Assembly (NCBI RefSeq): GCF_016859285.1
Contig: NC_053408.1
Coordinates: 8,648,213 to 8,712,212, forward strand
DNA: 64,000 bases
Source of the DNA: Xiphias gladius
Lineage: Eukaryota > Chordata > Actinopteri > Istiophoriformes > Xiphiidae
Direction of reading: 5' to 3'
Below the pieces are notes generated by a model that was not told where the DNA came from, did no database searches, and saw only the letters and a list, made by a program, of their open reading frames with translations. The number at the start of each line of letters is the position of its first letter. The first letter of the stretch is position 1. Shown piece by piece: positions 1-25,852 of this stretch. A program made the translations under genes and the position numbers.

Positions 1-31
1 TCCTCAGTTGTACCTCTGTTCCTCCTCCTAG

Positions 32-13007
<12,976 letters not shown>

Positions 13008-13064
13008 GGTCAGGTGGCTGATGAGTCACCGGGACTTATATTGGAGAAACGAAACACTTACTGA

Positions 13065-13070
13065 ATTAAA
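13065..13070 (+). terminator. candidate polyadenylation signal ATTAAA of parg
   Basis: ATTAAA lies 58 bases after the parg stop codon. A canonical AATAAA follows at 13753-13758 and could serve a longer 3' UTR. Both are hexamer matches only. Confidence 0.35.
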
Positions 13071-13823
13071 ATATGTTCAGTCTGCCTTTAGCTTTATTTT
13101 TTATCTTATTTTTTTTTTGTTAGACAAACTTTGATTTAACAGTACCAAATGTGGTCTCCATCACAGGCAGCTAAAAGTGAAATCTGGCATGCAAATCCTT
13201 TTCAAAAACAACTGGACTGCAGAAGGTGTTTAGTTATGACCCTATCTGTCGCTGCGGTCCGAGCTTTGTTCATTTTGCCGCAGCTGGTAATATGGCAAAG
13301 GATTGAGCTTCAATGCGATGCAATTGTGATTTTAATGGTGAGGCAAAGGTTGCCATCCATCTTCTGAGTTTGTCATGTTGCTTTTTTTTACACCCACACA
13401 TATCCAGCCTAATTGAATTGGCTGTGAGAAATCAAGTTAAAGGAAAAGAATAACAAGAACAGGGTTTGGAAAGCTTGAATCGGTCTCCGGAAAAACAGTT
13501 TGAATTTAAAAGCAGCCTGGCTCTTTGTGAAGTAATCTCTTACATTCTGCATCTATTGCAAAATTTTATTTACAGTCTTGCTTCCATGAATACATTTTTT
13601 TTTGGGTTCTTTGTTGTATGTGATAAACATTCCAAAGAACCCCGTTGCACTTAAAATAGTACAAGTCAGTCTTTTACTAATAATTGTTGAGTAAGTACAC
13701 TATAATGAAAATTGAGGAATTTTTCTGACAAGTTTTGTTTTTCAACCACCTTAATAAAAATTGATCAGTTACAAGTTATTGTAATATTCAAATGATTAAT
13801 ACTGTGTATATTTTATTCTGTAG

Positions 13824-14003
13824 CACCATTTGAATGGAGCCACAAATGTCACCAATACATCTCTGAACAATCAGAATGATGGCTCCTTGTCCCATGGAGG
13901 TTACAGGCTAAATGAGGTTCCGTACAGCCCTGCCATCTATTTCTGCCCAGCTATTGCTTCACCCTTTCACTCACAGCTTAATAAGGTCATACCTTTTATA
14001 TAA
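13824..14003 (+). other. candidate alternative terminal exon downstream of parg
   Basis: Right after a good acceptor (tattttattctgtag) a frame stays open for 59 codons and ends in TAA at 14001-14003. Its peptide begins HHLNGATNVTNTSLNNQ. The phase fits if the last parg exon is spliced early at CAG|gtcggc (exon end 12932, after SFIYQQ), because both joints are phase 0. No homologue is known to me, and the frame may be open by chance. An internal donor-like GAG|gttccg at 13917 would instead give a 93-bp in-phase exon. Confidence 0.25.
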
Positions 14004-15129
14004 ACTGTACATGACACCTCATTAAGTAAAGAGTAGATCATAGAACATCCAGTCAGAGGCCAGAGTCAGGCAGTGGGGCTCCTGTGTGATTTCTCTGTCT
14101 GGTGGACAAAACACAGCTTCATTTGCATCAAGAGGAAACTGCTTGATGGGAGACTCAGAGGTTTGACCTTTCACAGTTTGCATTCAGGTTTGATGACATT
14201 TGACACATTTTTAAGCAACATATATATTTTTTTGGTATTTGTAGGCATATAAAATATTCTTGCTACGCAATTTGAAATATATTAAATTGGCTTCACAATA
14301 TTAAACAGTTGAAGTTGATACTCTATGTATACTAATACCAAATAACAAGATGTAACACCCTATTTGATACTGATTTATTGTTTATAGCCTTTTACTATTT
14401 GGTTAGCTGAATATAGACACATTAGTAAGTATTTCAGCGATGCATGTTTGGACTTTTTCTCTCTGTGTTTATTTCTCTAGTGATGTGCCTAAATGAGCTG
14501 TTATCCGTCTGTCTGGGTCATCTGTTTACAGACTACCCAGTGAGCAGGAGTTTACTGACTAAATATTTTTAGTTGACTCTTAAATTAGTAATGTCCCTGG
14601 AGTGCGCGGTACTGAATGGACTCCTGGGAGCCTGTAAGTGAGTGAATGAGGTGTTGGCATCTCTAAGCTTGGTGCTCTCTGCCTTCATGGAATCAGGACC
14701 TGAAGTGTAGGGGGTCTCTCTTTGTAGCTTGCTGAGTTCAAAAAAAGCCTTTGGTGGCGTCTCTCTCAAGGGGATCCACCACCATAGACACAAAAGGGGT
14801 ATCCTACTGGATTGATCCCTCTGCAGTGAGCCTCATGTGTGTCTTTGACCTTTTGGCTACCATCTGTAATGAAGTCATGAACACGAACAGTGTTGAGTCT
14901 TTTCAACATAAGCGCTCGACTGCTGTTTGTTAAGGGTAAAGTTATTTATATAATGATATGATAATGCAGTTGGCAGATAAGACTTAGAACTTTATAAGCT
15001 CAGTGCAGAAGGGTAAATGCAAAATTTGATCACAAAAATACTTCTTTATTTTCTCTTTGATTCATTTATTAGTATTGTGATTCTTCACAGAACATCAGCT
15101 TACCCTGCCCATTAATCATATTATAGTCC

Positions 15130-15380
15130 GACTTTTGGATTGCCATGAAATCCATGCAATGACTTCAGTGAACCCCTGACTTTTCCTCCAGCGCTATCAA
15201 AAGACTTGACTTATTCAGTGAAATAACTTAACTTCTACTGAATGGATTGGCACAAATTTTGCACAGACATTCATGGTTCCCAGAAGACGAATCCTACGGA
15301 TTTTTAGTGATTGACATTTTTGTTTTTTGTTTTTTTGTTAAATGTCTCAACAACTACTGGATGGATTTTCATGCAACGGG
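15130..15380 (+). repeat. dispersed teleost repeat, family A, copy 2
   Basis: Shares phrases with the copy at 8535-8885. Examples are CAGACATTCATGGTTCCCAG followed by a GA-CGAATCCTAC stretch, and the repeated CAACAACTACTGGATGGATT block. It is diverged and interrupted by a T-rich tract near 15320-15340. Boundaries are approximate. Confidence 0.65.
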
Positions 15381-18367
15381 GGAAACAGGGCATCCTTAGC
15401 TAACGCCCTAGTGAAGAGTGAAACTTTGTGATTTTACTCATTAAATCAAAGTTTACATTACTAATGGATGAAGGTACGTGCCTTTACCAGGCCCAGTGTG
15501 CTCATACGTTCGAACTCAGTGATCATACACATACAGCACTACAGTAATGCCAATTTTTTCTTTATCGTATGAATTATCAATCAACCCCAGAGAACAAATA
15601 AAAGGCAGCAAACAGGTCATCATTAGATTCTTTTTGAAGCTGGAACGACATTGCCATATCATTTTTCAACTTTTGCTTTGTTTCCATCCAAGAAGGTCAG
15701 CTCTGATAATGTAGGATGCTGTATTATAAATGGGGAGGCCTATTTAAATTCATTATCAGCTATTTACTTCATATTTCCTTGTCATTTTAGATCATTAGTG
15801 GAAACTGTTTGTGCTTGGAGGAGTTATGCCAGGTTCTCTTGGCCACAGATTAAAGGCATTATCAGCTGAATATTGATATGTCTGATGAAGCCCTAGGAGC
15901 TGTGGCTTACATTTGTTTGGACTGAGGACATAAGACAAAAATAGGATTCATTGTCATGAGCTCTCTCTTGCTAATTATTCATACTATGTCCTTTCCATGA
16001 TAAAAAATTGTATTTTATTAAAGAGATGGCTACTGCACATTCAACTGGGACATCAGGGCACTTGTGGGATGCAGCTAATTTGCAATTGATTCTAATCTTG
16101 GAACATTAGGTCTGAATTATTGCCATTTGACAGTCTATTGGTATTAGCGGAGATGTTTAATATGTAAAAAGCCTCACTGCTAACATCTAAATAGACAAAA
16201 AAAAAAGATTAAAAGTTTGATTAGTACACATCCCTCAAGCGTTAAGTGCATTTTTTTCCCAGTTCATTCTGAAACCTTTGCAGTATGACCACGCATTTAC
16301 AGAAGTCACCTGTTCAGAATTAAAAATGACATTTTAGACATCAAAGAGCTCGCTCTAAGGTGGTTATATTCCTTGCCCACTCTAATTAATCTATGCACTT
16401 GCAATTTTCATAGGGATTTATTAAGAAATGTTTTTCTGGCAAGACCCTAAGCACAGGTGCATCTTGTTACAGGAGCTAGCTTACTGGAGTGGGACACAGT
16501 CAACCGACCTTAACATTGATGTTGAAGCTATAATTTGTAGATACTTCACATAAAACCAAAATGTGACTTTAAAGCTGTGTTAAGGAAAAATGGTTGCAGG
16601 GTCCAGTCTGCTGTAATCATTGTTATCTTGGAACAAATTACAGCCACACCCATCAGTGTTTTCTCCCAGCCATCATCACGTTTAATAAACCACTATTGAA
16701 CCATAGCAGGTAGGATGTTCGCCTGGTCATGTTCATGTTCTTGAAATTTAAACATTGCTCTTCTGTTAAATCAAATTTGTGTCATCACAATAAAAAAACA
16801 TCTTGTATCCTCTGTGAATGTCCTCAACTCACACAGCTATATCTGTGGGCTTGTTTGAACTCGGCTTGACCTAAATGTTTCACCACTTCCTCTGTGTCCT
16901 GTGTGGCGCCTCAGCGGTGGCATAGTCGCTATCATTTGATGGTAATTGTGTCTCTCCTCCGGCTCTACACATGCTGAGATGGTTCCTCGTCCAAAGGCAG
17001 TTCCTTCACTGCTCCGAAAACCTGCTTGCATTGTATTTTATTCAGTCTAAATAGCCTGCAGTCAAAAGCTCTCTTAAATATGGCTCTAGAGGAGGTTGAG
17101 GTGGTGTATAAATCCATAAGAACAGCAATTATTTATTAGTGACAGCTTTCAATGGCCATTTTAGTTCAAATATTTCCACTGCAATTGATCCAAAAGAAAA
17201 ATCAATTTTTATGTGATAGCTGTAACTTTTAACCAAACTGAGTGCTCGCTCCGTAAGGTCAAGGATTGAGTGAGTGAAGTTATTTTTGCTCCTAGTGTTA
17301 ATAGATTGCCTATCTATCACTGGGGTGTCGTGTGATTGATACTGACTCAGCTTGAATGGAAGATGGAACAAGGCCGTTGCTGCTCGCACACAAGAGTAGG
17401 GAGTAGCCTGATGGCCACAGCACGTTGTGAAGAAGAAGCCTTTTAAAAGGGTATATGGGAGAAAAATGTGCTCGCTAACTACTAACTACATGTGGGGTGC
17501 CATTTCTCATTTGAACTTATTTGAAATACAGTGTCTGAGTTCTTACTCACTACGTTTTTCTTTATAAAACTTATAAACTCAGCATGTTTAGTGAAGAAAA
17601 AAAACAAAACTGCTGGACAGGCAATTGTGGAAGAATGATTACCTCCCAAGTTTGCTTGCAAATGCTGCTAATACAGGGACAGTCCACATATTGCTGACCA
17701 CTTAAAATTGCATTTACTGTTCATTAGCTTTCAAGTATGCTTGCTGATTTCATTTTACCATGTATTAGGATTCTAGACATCAAATTTAACTTCCAAAGGT
17801 ACCAGGTATGAACTATTAATTTTCGGTATATGGCTGAAGTGGTTTTCTTTCCCGGGTTTACCCGTTTTGAACTGAAGGCACCTATTCAGGCCTTTAATTG
17901 CACACTTGTTGCTCCTTCCACCCATGAGGCAGATAACACCATCTGTTCCATGTCCACACAAGGACCAATCATAATTTCCAAAAGAGAAAAATATGCTCTG
18001 TTCCCTGGCAAAGATTTCAAAGAGCTAGAGGAAGCTTATTAGGGAATATGAAATGTTTTATTTTTGCTTTAAAAATATTTTAAAATATAACATGATTTGT
18101 GGGGGGGGGGGTTAGAATGAGATGTATAAATAAATGCATGTATCTTGGTATTAGGGTACTTTGAGCATGTTACCACATCAGACAGATTTCTCTCTCTGGG
18201 TTTCAAAGGTGCCAGAGACAGATGCTTCTCACACATTTCAAAGGATACTCACTTTTGGCCTTGATCATTTTCAGGATATGATTAGACTCCAACACATGGC
18301 AACAGTCGCTATCTGGTAGAAAAAACAGGAAAATGAGTTTTGAATGTATTTTTATTTCGTCAATGTA

Positions 18368-18705
18368 GCGCTGAAATGATTGATTAAGTGAGTCCGAAAA
18401 TTAATCAACAACCAATTTGATTTGGATTAATCACTTAAATCATTTATCACCCTAAAATCCCAAATAGCAGGTGGTTCCAGCGTCTCAGATGTGAGGATTT
18501 TTTGTTTTCCTCTGTTGCATTACAGTTTAAATTGAGCATCTTTTGGGTGTTGAACTGTTGGTTGGACAAACCATCAATTCAAAGATATCAACTTGGGCTC
18601 TGAGAATTGTTTTCAGGGTGCTGACATTAACTTGACACACGACCAATCAATTGTTATAGACATTAATCAATAATGTAATTAATCATCAACTGCAGCTGTT
18701 TGATT
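18368..18705 (+). repeat. dispersed repeat, family B (AATCGATTAATCG type), copy 1
   Basis: Carries the diagnostic middle GTTGAACTGTTGGTTGGACA followed by a CTTGGGCTCTGAGAA-type segment, flanked by degenerate ATTAATCAAT ends. The same unit occurs at 30755-31060 (opposite orientation) and 38908-39245. It is a common teleost interspersed element; its class is not certain to me. Confidence 0.7.
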
Positions 18706-21700
18706 TTTTGATTAGTGCTTAGAGAATGGGAACCTCAACCCGGAACCCTTCCTAACGTATCAAAGTGCTTGATATGTTGTTTGCTGCATGTATGTGAGGT
18801 GTCTCTGACAGTGGACTGTGGGGAATAGCACGGCAGAGCGACTTGAGGCGAGGGCCTGTCACATGTCACAGGTTGACTCTGTGTGTGTCCGTCCATAGAG
18901 AGAGAGAGAGGGGGGGGCGGCTGTCTGCATGCGCTGTTGGTGCTTTTCAGAGTAGCGTTGGCAGAGTGGACCTCTAGGCTCTGCCATGCGCTGGGCCTGT
19001 TTATGGAGCTGTCACTGTTAAGGCGGCAGCACCGAGTGCAACGGTTTCCTTTCCTGGACGTTGGACAGGAGTGTAAAAGAAAGGGACAAGCAAATGAGTT
19101 CTGCTTAGACCTCCGTTTGTGCTTCCTTCACTGTTACTCATAGATGTATTAAGCACCAAAGTGTTAGTATTTGTGTGTTTTTCTGCGACAAAGCTGTAAT
19201 TACGGTGTTTTGAAAGCGCAGTTATTCGAAGGCAAGGCTGCACAGGGGGTTGAGGATTTCCTGGTTAGAAAGTGAATCCCTGCAGGGCCTTTTTACTGAA
19301 CGTTAATTGGATTTCATCTGTGAACGCCCTCCAGTCCTTACAGAGACATCCTTTTTAATCAAAACATAAATGAGACATGCTAAAGTGATTGCAAGTATCA
19401 TAACTCTGGGGGATTTATGACTTCTAATTAAGATGAAAAGTACATGGATAGATTCTTTTATCTTTGCACTCTCCTTAACATCTTATTCATGATCAAATAC
19501 TTAATTTGGGATTCAGACAATATATTAAAGCACTCCAAAGGATAAAAAGAGAAAGTGATTTGTAGCCAGGGTCTGTGTGAAAATATTTACATTTACAGGT
19601 AAAACTGATTGGTTTTTGCACTTTCGTGGGAAATCGTTTAGCTTGGATCATATCCTGCTATGTGTGCAAAATTTCACGCTGTCCAGTAGTCTCATATTGT
19701 GGCCCAAGCAACTTGATGGTCATATTGGAATCTCTCACATCTGAATCATTATTGGTGCTTTTTTTTTACACCTGTCAGTATTTTGTTTAAGTGTGGAAGT
19801 AAAAGTCTGACTTAATGCTTTCTTTCACACCGGCAAAAGCAACCGCGCTTCTGTGTCAGCTGCTATTTCTCTAAGTCCCCTCAGTGGTGGAAGATGCTAT
19901 ATAGTCTGTCTCTGTGTTGGGTAATTGTAAACTACAGAGACAAAGCCAATTTTTCGCCCCCATCCGAGCTGTCGTATGGGCCAGTTTCCCTGACAAGTGT
20001 GGTTTGCGGGCCATAAAGTGGCACTGCCACCATCACTCAGTCCTGTCCTCTGTTACATATGAACTAGTGGCTAAACTGACAGGCTTATTTACACCAGGAC
20101 ACATGTAGCCTAGATGATACCATCGCTCCAGTGCCAAACCCTGCTGGTTCACGAACATATCTCATTGACAAACTACTACGAGTGAAAGGCAACCGAGAGG
20201 GAGTTAAGAGAATACCAATATCAATTCACCAGTCATTTAGCTTGGATACACTTCCTTTACGGGTAACTGGATTAGACCTTTTTACCTCTTGCTGTTCAAT
20301 TACCCAAGCACCTATAAAAAAACCCCCGAAGTTCTGTCTCTGGAGGGAGATATCGTCAACAGTGGTCCTGGCAATAGGAGCAAAATTTCGGAGGAGCCTT
20401 TCTACTGTGAAAGAGACTCAACAGAGGGACCCTCTCCGTCACCAGATATCGCTGTCCCCAGCCGCTCATTAGAAGTGGAACCGTTACTTTACGGCTCCAG
20501 CTCGCTTCTCTGTTCTGTTTCTTCATCTACCTTCACGGTCCCCTGGAAGTAAATAAACACAAATGAGCTGAGTGTGAAAGGTGGCAATACAGTATTACTT
20601 CACAACTGTGTGGCCCATTAAGTTCCTAATGCCTCTGATCTTATTTTCTCATAACATCTCTTTGTGGTAGGATTAAATTTATTTCAGAGGGAACTCCCCT
20701 GTGAACTATGCATCTTAATGTGTTCATTGATCATGGTGTGTGCATTCCCCATGGTGCTGTTTGTATTTCAACTGTTCTGTTTGCTTCACCAGTAGGGGTA
20801 CGGCAGTGACAGAACTTAGTCATTTCTCTTAGTTTAGATTGTTGTGTATTATTTTTGATAGTGACATATTGGATATATTGAAAAGTGGCATTTGAAGGCT
20901 CTGTGGAAAATTGAGGAACGTATAATACCCTTTAATTCTCCTGTATACATTGTATGTTTGGTTGCAATACCAGCAGCACAACTCAACCTTTCATGGAATA
21001 AATAAATAGTCCTTTGACATAAAGTAATGCACAAACAATAGAAAATTTAAATGGCCGGTGTTGACTGCGTATATTTACAACAAGGTCAAATGTGCAAAAC
21101 ATCAGTAACATTTCATCTTTTATATCTGTTTTGTTGAAATAAATTTATAAAAATTAAACCGTCGTACTGATACATTTTAGTACGTAAAGTAGCTAATTAT
21201 GTCATAAGACTTTTACCTCATCCTTAAACCCCACTTTGGCAAAATACCCATATAAATGTCATAAAAATGAGAATGAGCCATTATGGAAGCTTTAAAAACA
21301 CTCTTTGTGTCCCTTTAGACCTGAGGCAAGAAGCACATAAGCATCAAAATAGGCTTAATCTTTTCTTTCACCAAACAAGTGAATGTACACGCCTCCGCTC
21401 ACCCATCTGTTGAAGCTGACTTTGTTCCTCATAATGGGTCAGTGTAATTGGCGGAGTCAGGAAGCGGGCACCGCTCAATGGTGTGTGGTTTAGTTACTGG
21501 AGTCCTGAGAGTGATGGGAGCCACTGGCATCTGTGGGCTCGAGGAAGCTTCTGCTGCTCACTGCAGGCCTCTGTTCTTCTCTTCTCCACCTCACACAGCT
21601 CTGTTCCACAGGGACGATATTACTGGGTCAAATGGCCACATGAGAGCTGAGGACTTAATGAAGCACACCTTTTTAAAAAAATTTTAATTTAAAAAAAAAA

Positions 21701-24700
21701 AAAATGTTTTACTCCTCTTCTCCTCAGGGAACCCCTTTTCTGTAACACCAACAATCTGTCCATCTCACATCTGGCCCGGCAGCAGAACAGATCTGTTGGG
21801 GAACTTAAGGAGTGAGGGCATTGCCTTTTGCAAAGTGTGGGTCTCACATAACCAGGGCCACTAAGCCTACATGCATGCAAACTCATGCCTTTTTATTTGC
21901 CTTCATGACAGTAGAGCTATTAGCTGCCGGGTGGCAGTTTTCACTTGTCAAGCACTATGAGATATCCCTCAGAACTCATGGCCAGTTCACCAATTCCTCT
22001 GCATTGCCGAGATGGGGTTTGTGAGGAGAGTGCAGTGCTCCTAATGAGTTCCTTCCATCTAACTTTTCTCCTTCCTGTCGTATTGGATCCATTCATGTTT
22101 GGCACTTACGAAACGGGCTCTCATGCTGAACTGGGAGGCCATGCAGGCGGATGAACGGTTGTTACTTCGATGTGAGGAGGGCATTTAAGCAACTGTCTCT
22201 TTGCAGTGCTTTTGTGGATGATTGACTCTGGTCTTAAGAGGATGGCCTGGCAAAACCATTTACCTTCCAGAGTCTTAACTCGCATCCAGTCACGGACTCT
22301 CACTTTCCATTCCTTTTTTTTTTGGTTTTGTTTATTTCTATTCAGATCTTGCATGTGGGTACTTGAGAAAAGTCTTTTATACTCCTTTGAGCTGCAGTGT
22401 GCTTGATGATAATGATAATGATGATAAAGCTAATGATTAATGACTGTTGAGGGTTTTTTTTTTTTTTTTTCCTCCACACCAATCATGGCTTTTGCACTTT
22501 CTATAACTGTAACACCCTGACCCTTTCGCTTACCATCCCCACTATTCACTCACCAACCTCTTTCTTTCTGAGGCCACACCAATTAGCCGCGGTCGTTCGA
22601 TGAGAGCCCAACCGCTACAGGACATGTCGCAGGACCAAGGCATAAATCATTCTCCAGAGCAGGAGCTGTGGCAGGCCTAGACGCACATCCACCACCCGAG
22701 ATTTACTCTGCACATTGAAGCACAGCCCTGCAATCTGGATCCTCTCCACCAGGTCATCTTCAAATTGGTTATTGATCTTCCAATCACGAAATGAATCATA
22801 CGTTGCCAACACTGTTTAGGTACTACGTTTACAGTAGCGTGGCTTGTGTCATGGCTGTTATGCAGCCTGGGGATTCATTATTGTTTAGAAACCATGAGAA
22901 GACAAGTACCTGCACTGAACAGGGAGTAAATATGAAATTTGAAGCAGTCTACCTTGAGATGAATAGGTTTCATGTTGTCATGCAGCAGAGCCTCATTATA
23001 ACATATCAAAACAGCTGAAGAAACTGTTGACAGTTGCTGAAGTGAAGACCTTGAAGTTGGCTACTCTACTTCGGTGATATGCAGTAATGTGTGATTATGA
23101 CTGCAGCCATTTTAATATTTTCTTTTGGGATTAATTGCTGTGCCTATAATATTATTATACTGCAGTCCTTTAGAAAAACAAGAAGTTCATGCCGTATTTT
23201 GACAATTTCTTTAATGTGATGGAAGCAAATTCTTAATACTGATTCATTCCCTGTTTATAAAACTACAATGGAAGGTACTCAGTCACTATATTAAGCTGAA
23301 ATACACAGAATCAGTGTTTTTTTTTAAATCTACATCTTACTAAAATGGGACAGGTTCCATGGAGGTACTTCCTTTCTCTCATATACTATATTGTGGCATA
23401 TTATTTAATGGGGCTTCACTTCTTGCCCAATTAGGCTCCAAGATGTTGTGTAAATGTAGCTTCTGCCCTGGAAGCAGTTCCCCCATAAATGCCAGAATGG
23501 TCATTATCAGAATTCCTTTGCATGTGAAAACAGACAGCCATAATATAGACTCAGCCTAAATTGAAAGATTGTAAGAATGGTAATGATACTGTTTCTGAAT
23601 TTATTCTTAAATGTCAACATCTGAAACACAAGACAGTGGGACTTTTTTCCTGTTCCATTTTGGAAGGAAAATGTCAACCTCCGTTTAATTTTCAATGATG
23701 GCTGCATCATTGCTTGTTGCTTCTGAATTACCTAATATATTAATAGTGTGGGGAACACATTTGGATGACAGGTTCAGGGTAACTAATTGGCTGTTTAATG
23801 GAGGCAAATTCTAATCTTGTTGCTGTTATCTTTGATTCATGTGCACATGTTAAATTACAGAGGCTCATTACAACTACATGCTGATTAGTCATCACAGCAC
23901 ATGATTTGTGAGAGCTGACGTGCTCATGGGATTGAAGCATGTCCCCTGGTCAGCTGTGAGAGGAGAACGCTAAGTTTTAATTGAATGATGCCTTGTGCAG
24001 ATCATCTTCAGTTTATCATTGTATGATGGTGGATCTCTTTGTAACCCGCCCTACCTAGGCATCCAACCTACTGAGGGGAAAGTTTCCATGTATGCGAGTT
24101 AACTTGCATAGACACTGCCCCTGCTTTGCTTTTGCCAATCTCAGTTGAGGTAGAAACCCAGCCTCAGTGGCCTTTCATCTCTCTTGGACTCTAGCAGGCC
24201 CCTGAGCAGGGAGGAGGGAACGTGGATGGACAGCTCTGCCCCCCTCCGCTCCCCTCTGCTTCCCTCTGCTCCCCTCACCAGTCGATACCAGCCAGCAGGT
24301 AAGGCTCTGTCTCCGTCTGCATCGTGGCAGACACTTATTAGTGGTAATGCTCTCCTATCATCCATCTCCAGGTGGGCTTCCGCCATTGATCGCAACGACA
24401 AGGCTTGTCCCCAGCTACTCCTCACGCAGTGAAAGCACTGGTCACCTCTAGCACTGGCTGTAGATGTCCCAGCTCAATGTTCTGTCGATAGACTCGTGGT
24501 TGGACAGCAAGAATTAGACCTGTGAGGTGACTTGCACAGCAGTGTGAGATGTTTTCCTCACAGTGGTCTTCAGTACCTAAATTCAGCCCGGACAAACAGA
24601 GTGAATTATTGAGGTTTATGAAGCTTGAGATGTTGATCTCCTGTAATCATATTCGTATGGCAGTGAGTTCTAATGACATCGCTCAGTGGGAGAATTTACA

Positions 24701-25817
24701 TCTATATTCTCTCTCAGTTAGTTAGCATCGACTCTTAATAAAATGACATGGGCGAAATCTGTCTGTGATTCTAAGGCTGCATTAAAACTGACGGTAGCCC
24801 TGACGCCTCTCGTTCGCTTGATTGGAGCTCGTCTAATGTTGCAGCGGGAGTGCCAACACCTGGGGCTCTGGCAAAACAATGCAGGGTCGCGCAGCAAAAA
24901 GGTTGAACCTAACTCAGCCTTTCACGCAACGCAGTGTGACATAATCTGGAAAGGTGCCGTGTTGGCCAGTTACACATTCCTCACAATCTTTATGTCATGA
25001 TCATCATGACACAAGAAATAGTAGTGGCATCCGTGATAACTTTCCAGTAACATCCTGTCGGTGAGCATTATAAACCATTGTGTAATGTTTTGGCATTTTA
25101 GTTCTGATAAGCCTTTAAATACATTCATCTGTACTCAGACTGGACTTCCTGGATTGTACTTTATGTCTCACTGGTACCTTAAATAACCTGCCCTTACCAG
25201 CCCAGCTTTTTTTTTAGGTCTGAATCCCTATTCAGATGGTGCATATTGATTACTTTATTAAACACACTGTGTGAGCTGTACTTCAGTGAGATCATTGCAA
25301 TAAGCCCAATACCTGTGGTATACCTGCCAATGGTATGATTATTTATCAAGTATCCTAATGTTTCTGTATTGTCATGAGAACAGAGTCAGCTGGTACGCAC
25401 AATGTGATACTATAGAGCCTTAAATCTGAAAATGCGTGCTACACAAAAATAGTAGGATTATCCTAAAAAAGAGGAGGAAACATTTCTCTTTCTTTCCTTT
25501 GCTTGCACATTAAAATTACAAATCCACGAAAAATGACCATATTGGAGGTCTGTAGTTCTTGGTCAGCAGTGGCTGAGAGCTGTTAATTGGGTTTCTAAAT
25601 GTACCACAGACTTGTGCTTTGTACTGAAGGTAGTCATCATGATGGAGAAAGAGAGGTCGCTGAGGCAAAAAGGTCTTAAGCAGCAAGGCACCATTTGTAC
25701 AGTAGATAATATTCACTCTGAGATGCTGAATGCCTTGAATATTGTTGAGCTGACTTGTTTGGCATTTCTCTTCAGTGTCACTCGAGTACAGTGCCTACAG
25801 ACTGGCAAATGCTGGTT

Positions 25818-25820
<3 letters not shown>

Positions 25821-25848
<28 letters not shown>
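25821..25848. repeat. poly-T tract (28 bases)
   Basis: Uninterrupted T run. It may be the tail of a retroposon read on the minus strand, but no source gene is visible beside it. Confidence 0.9.
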
Positions 25849-25852
<4 letters not shown>
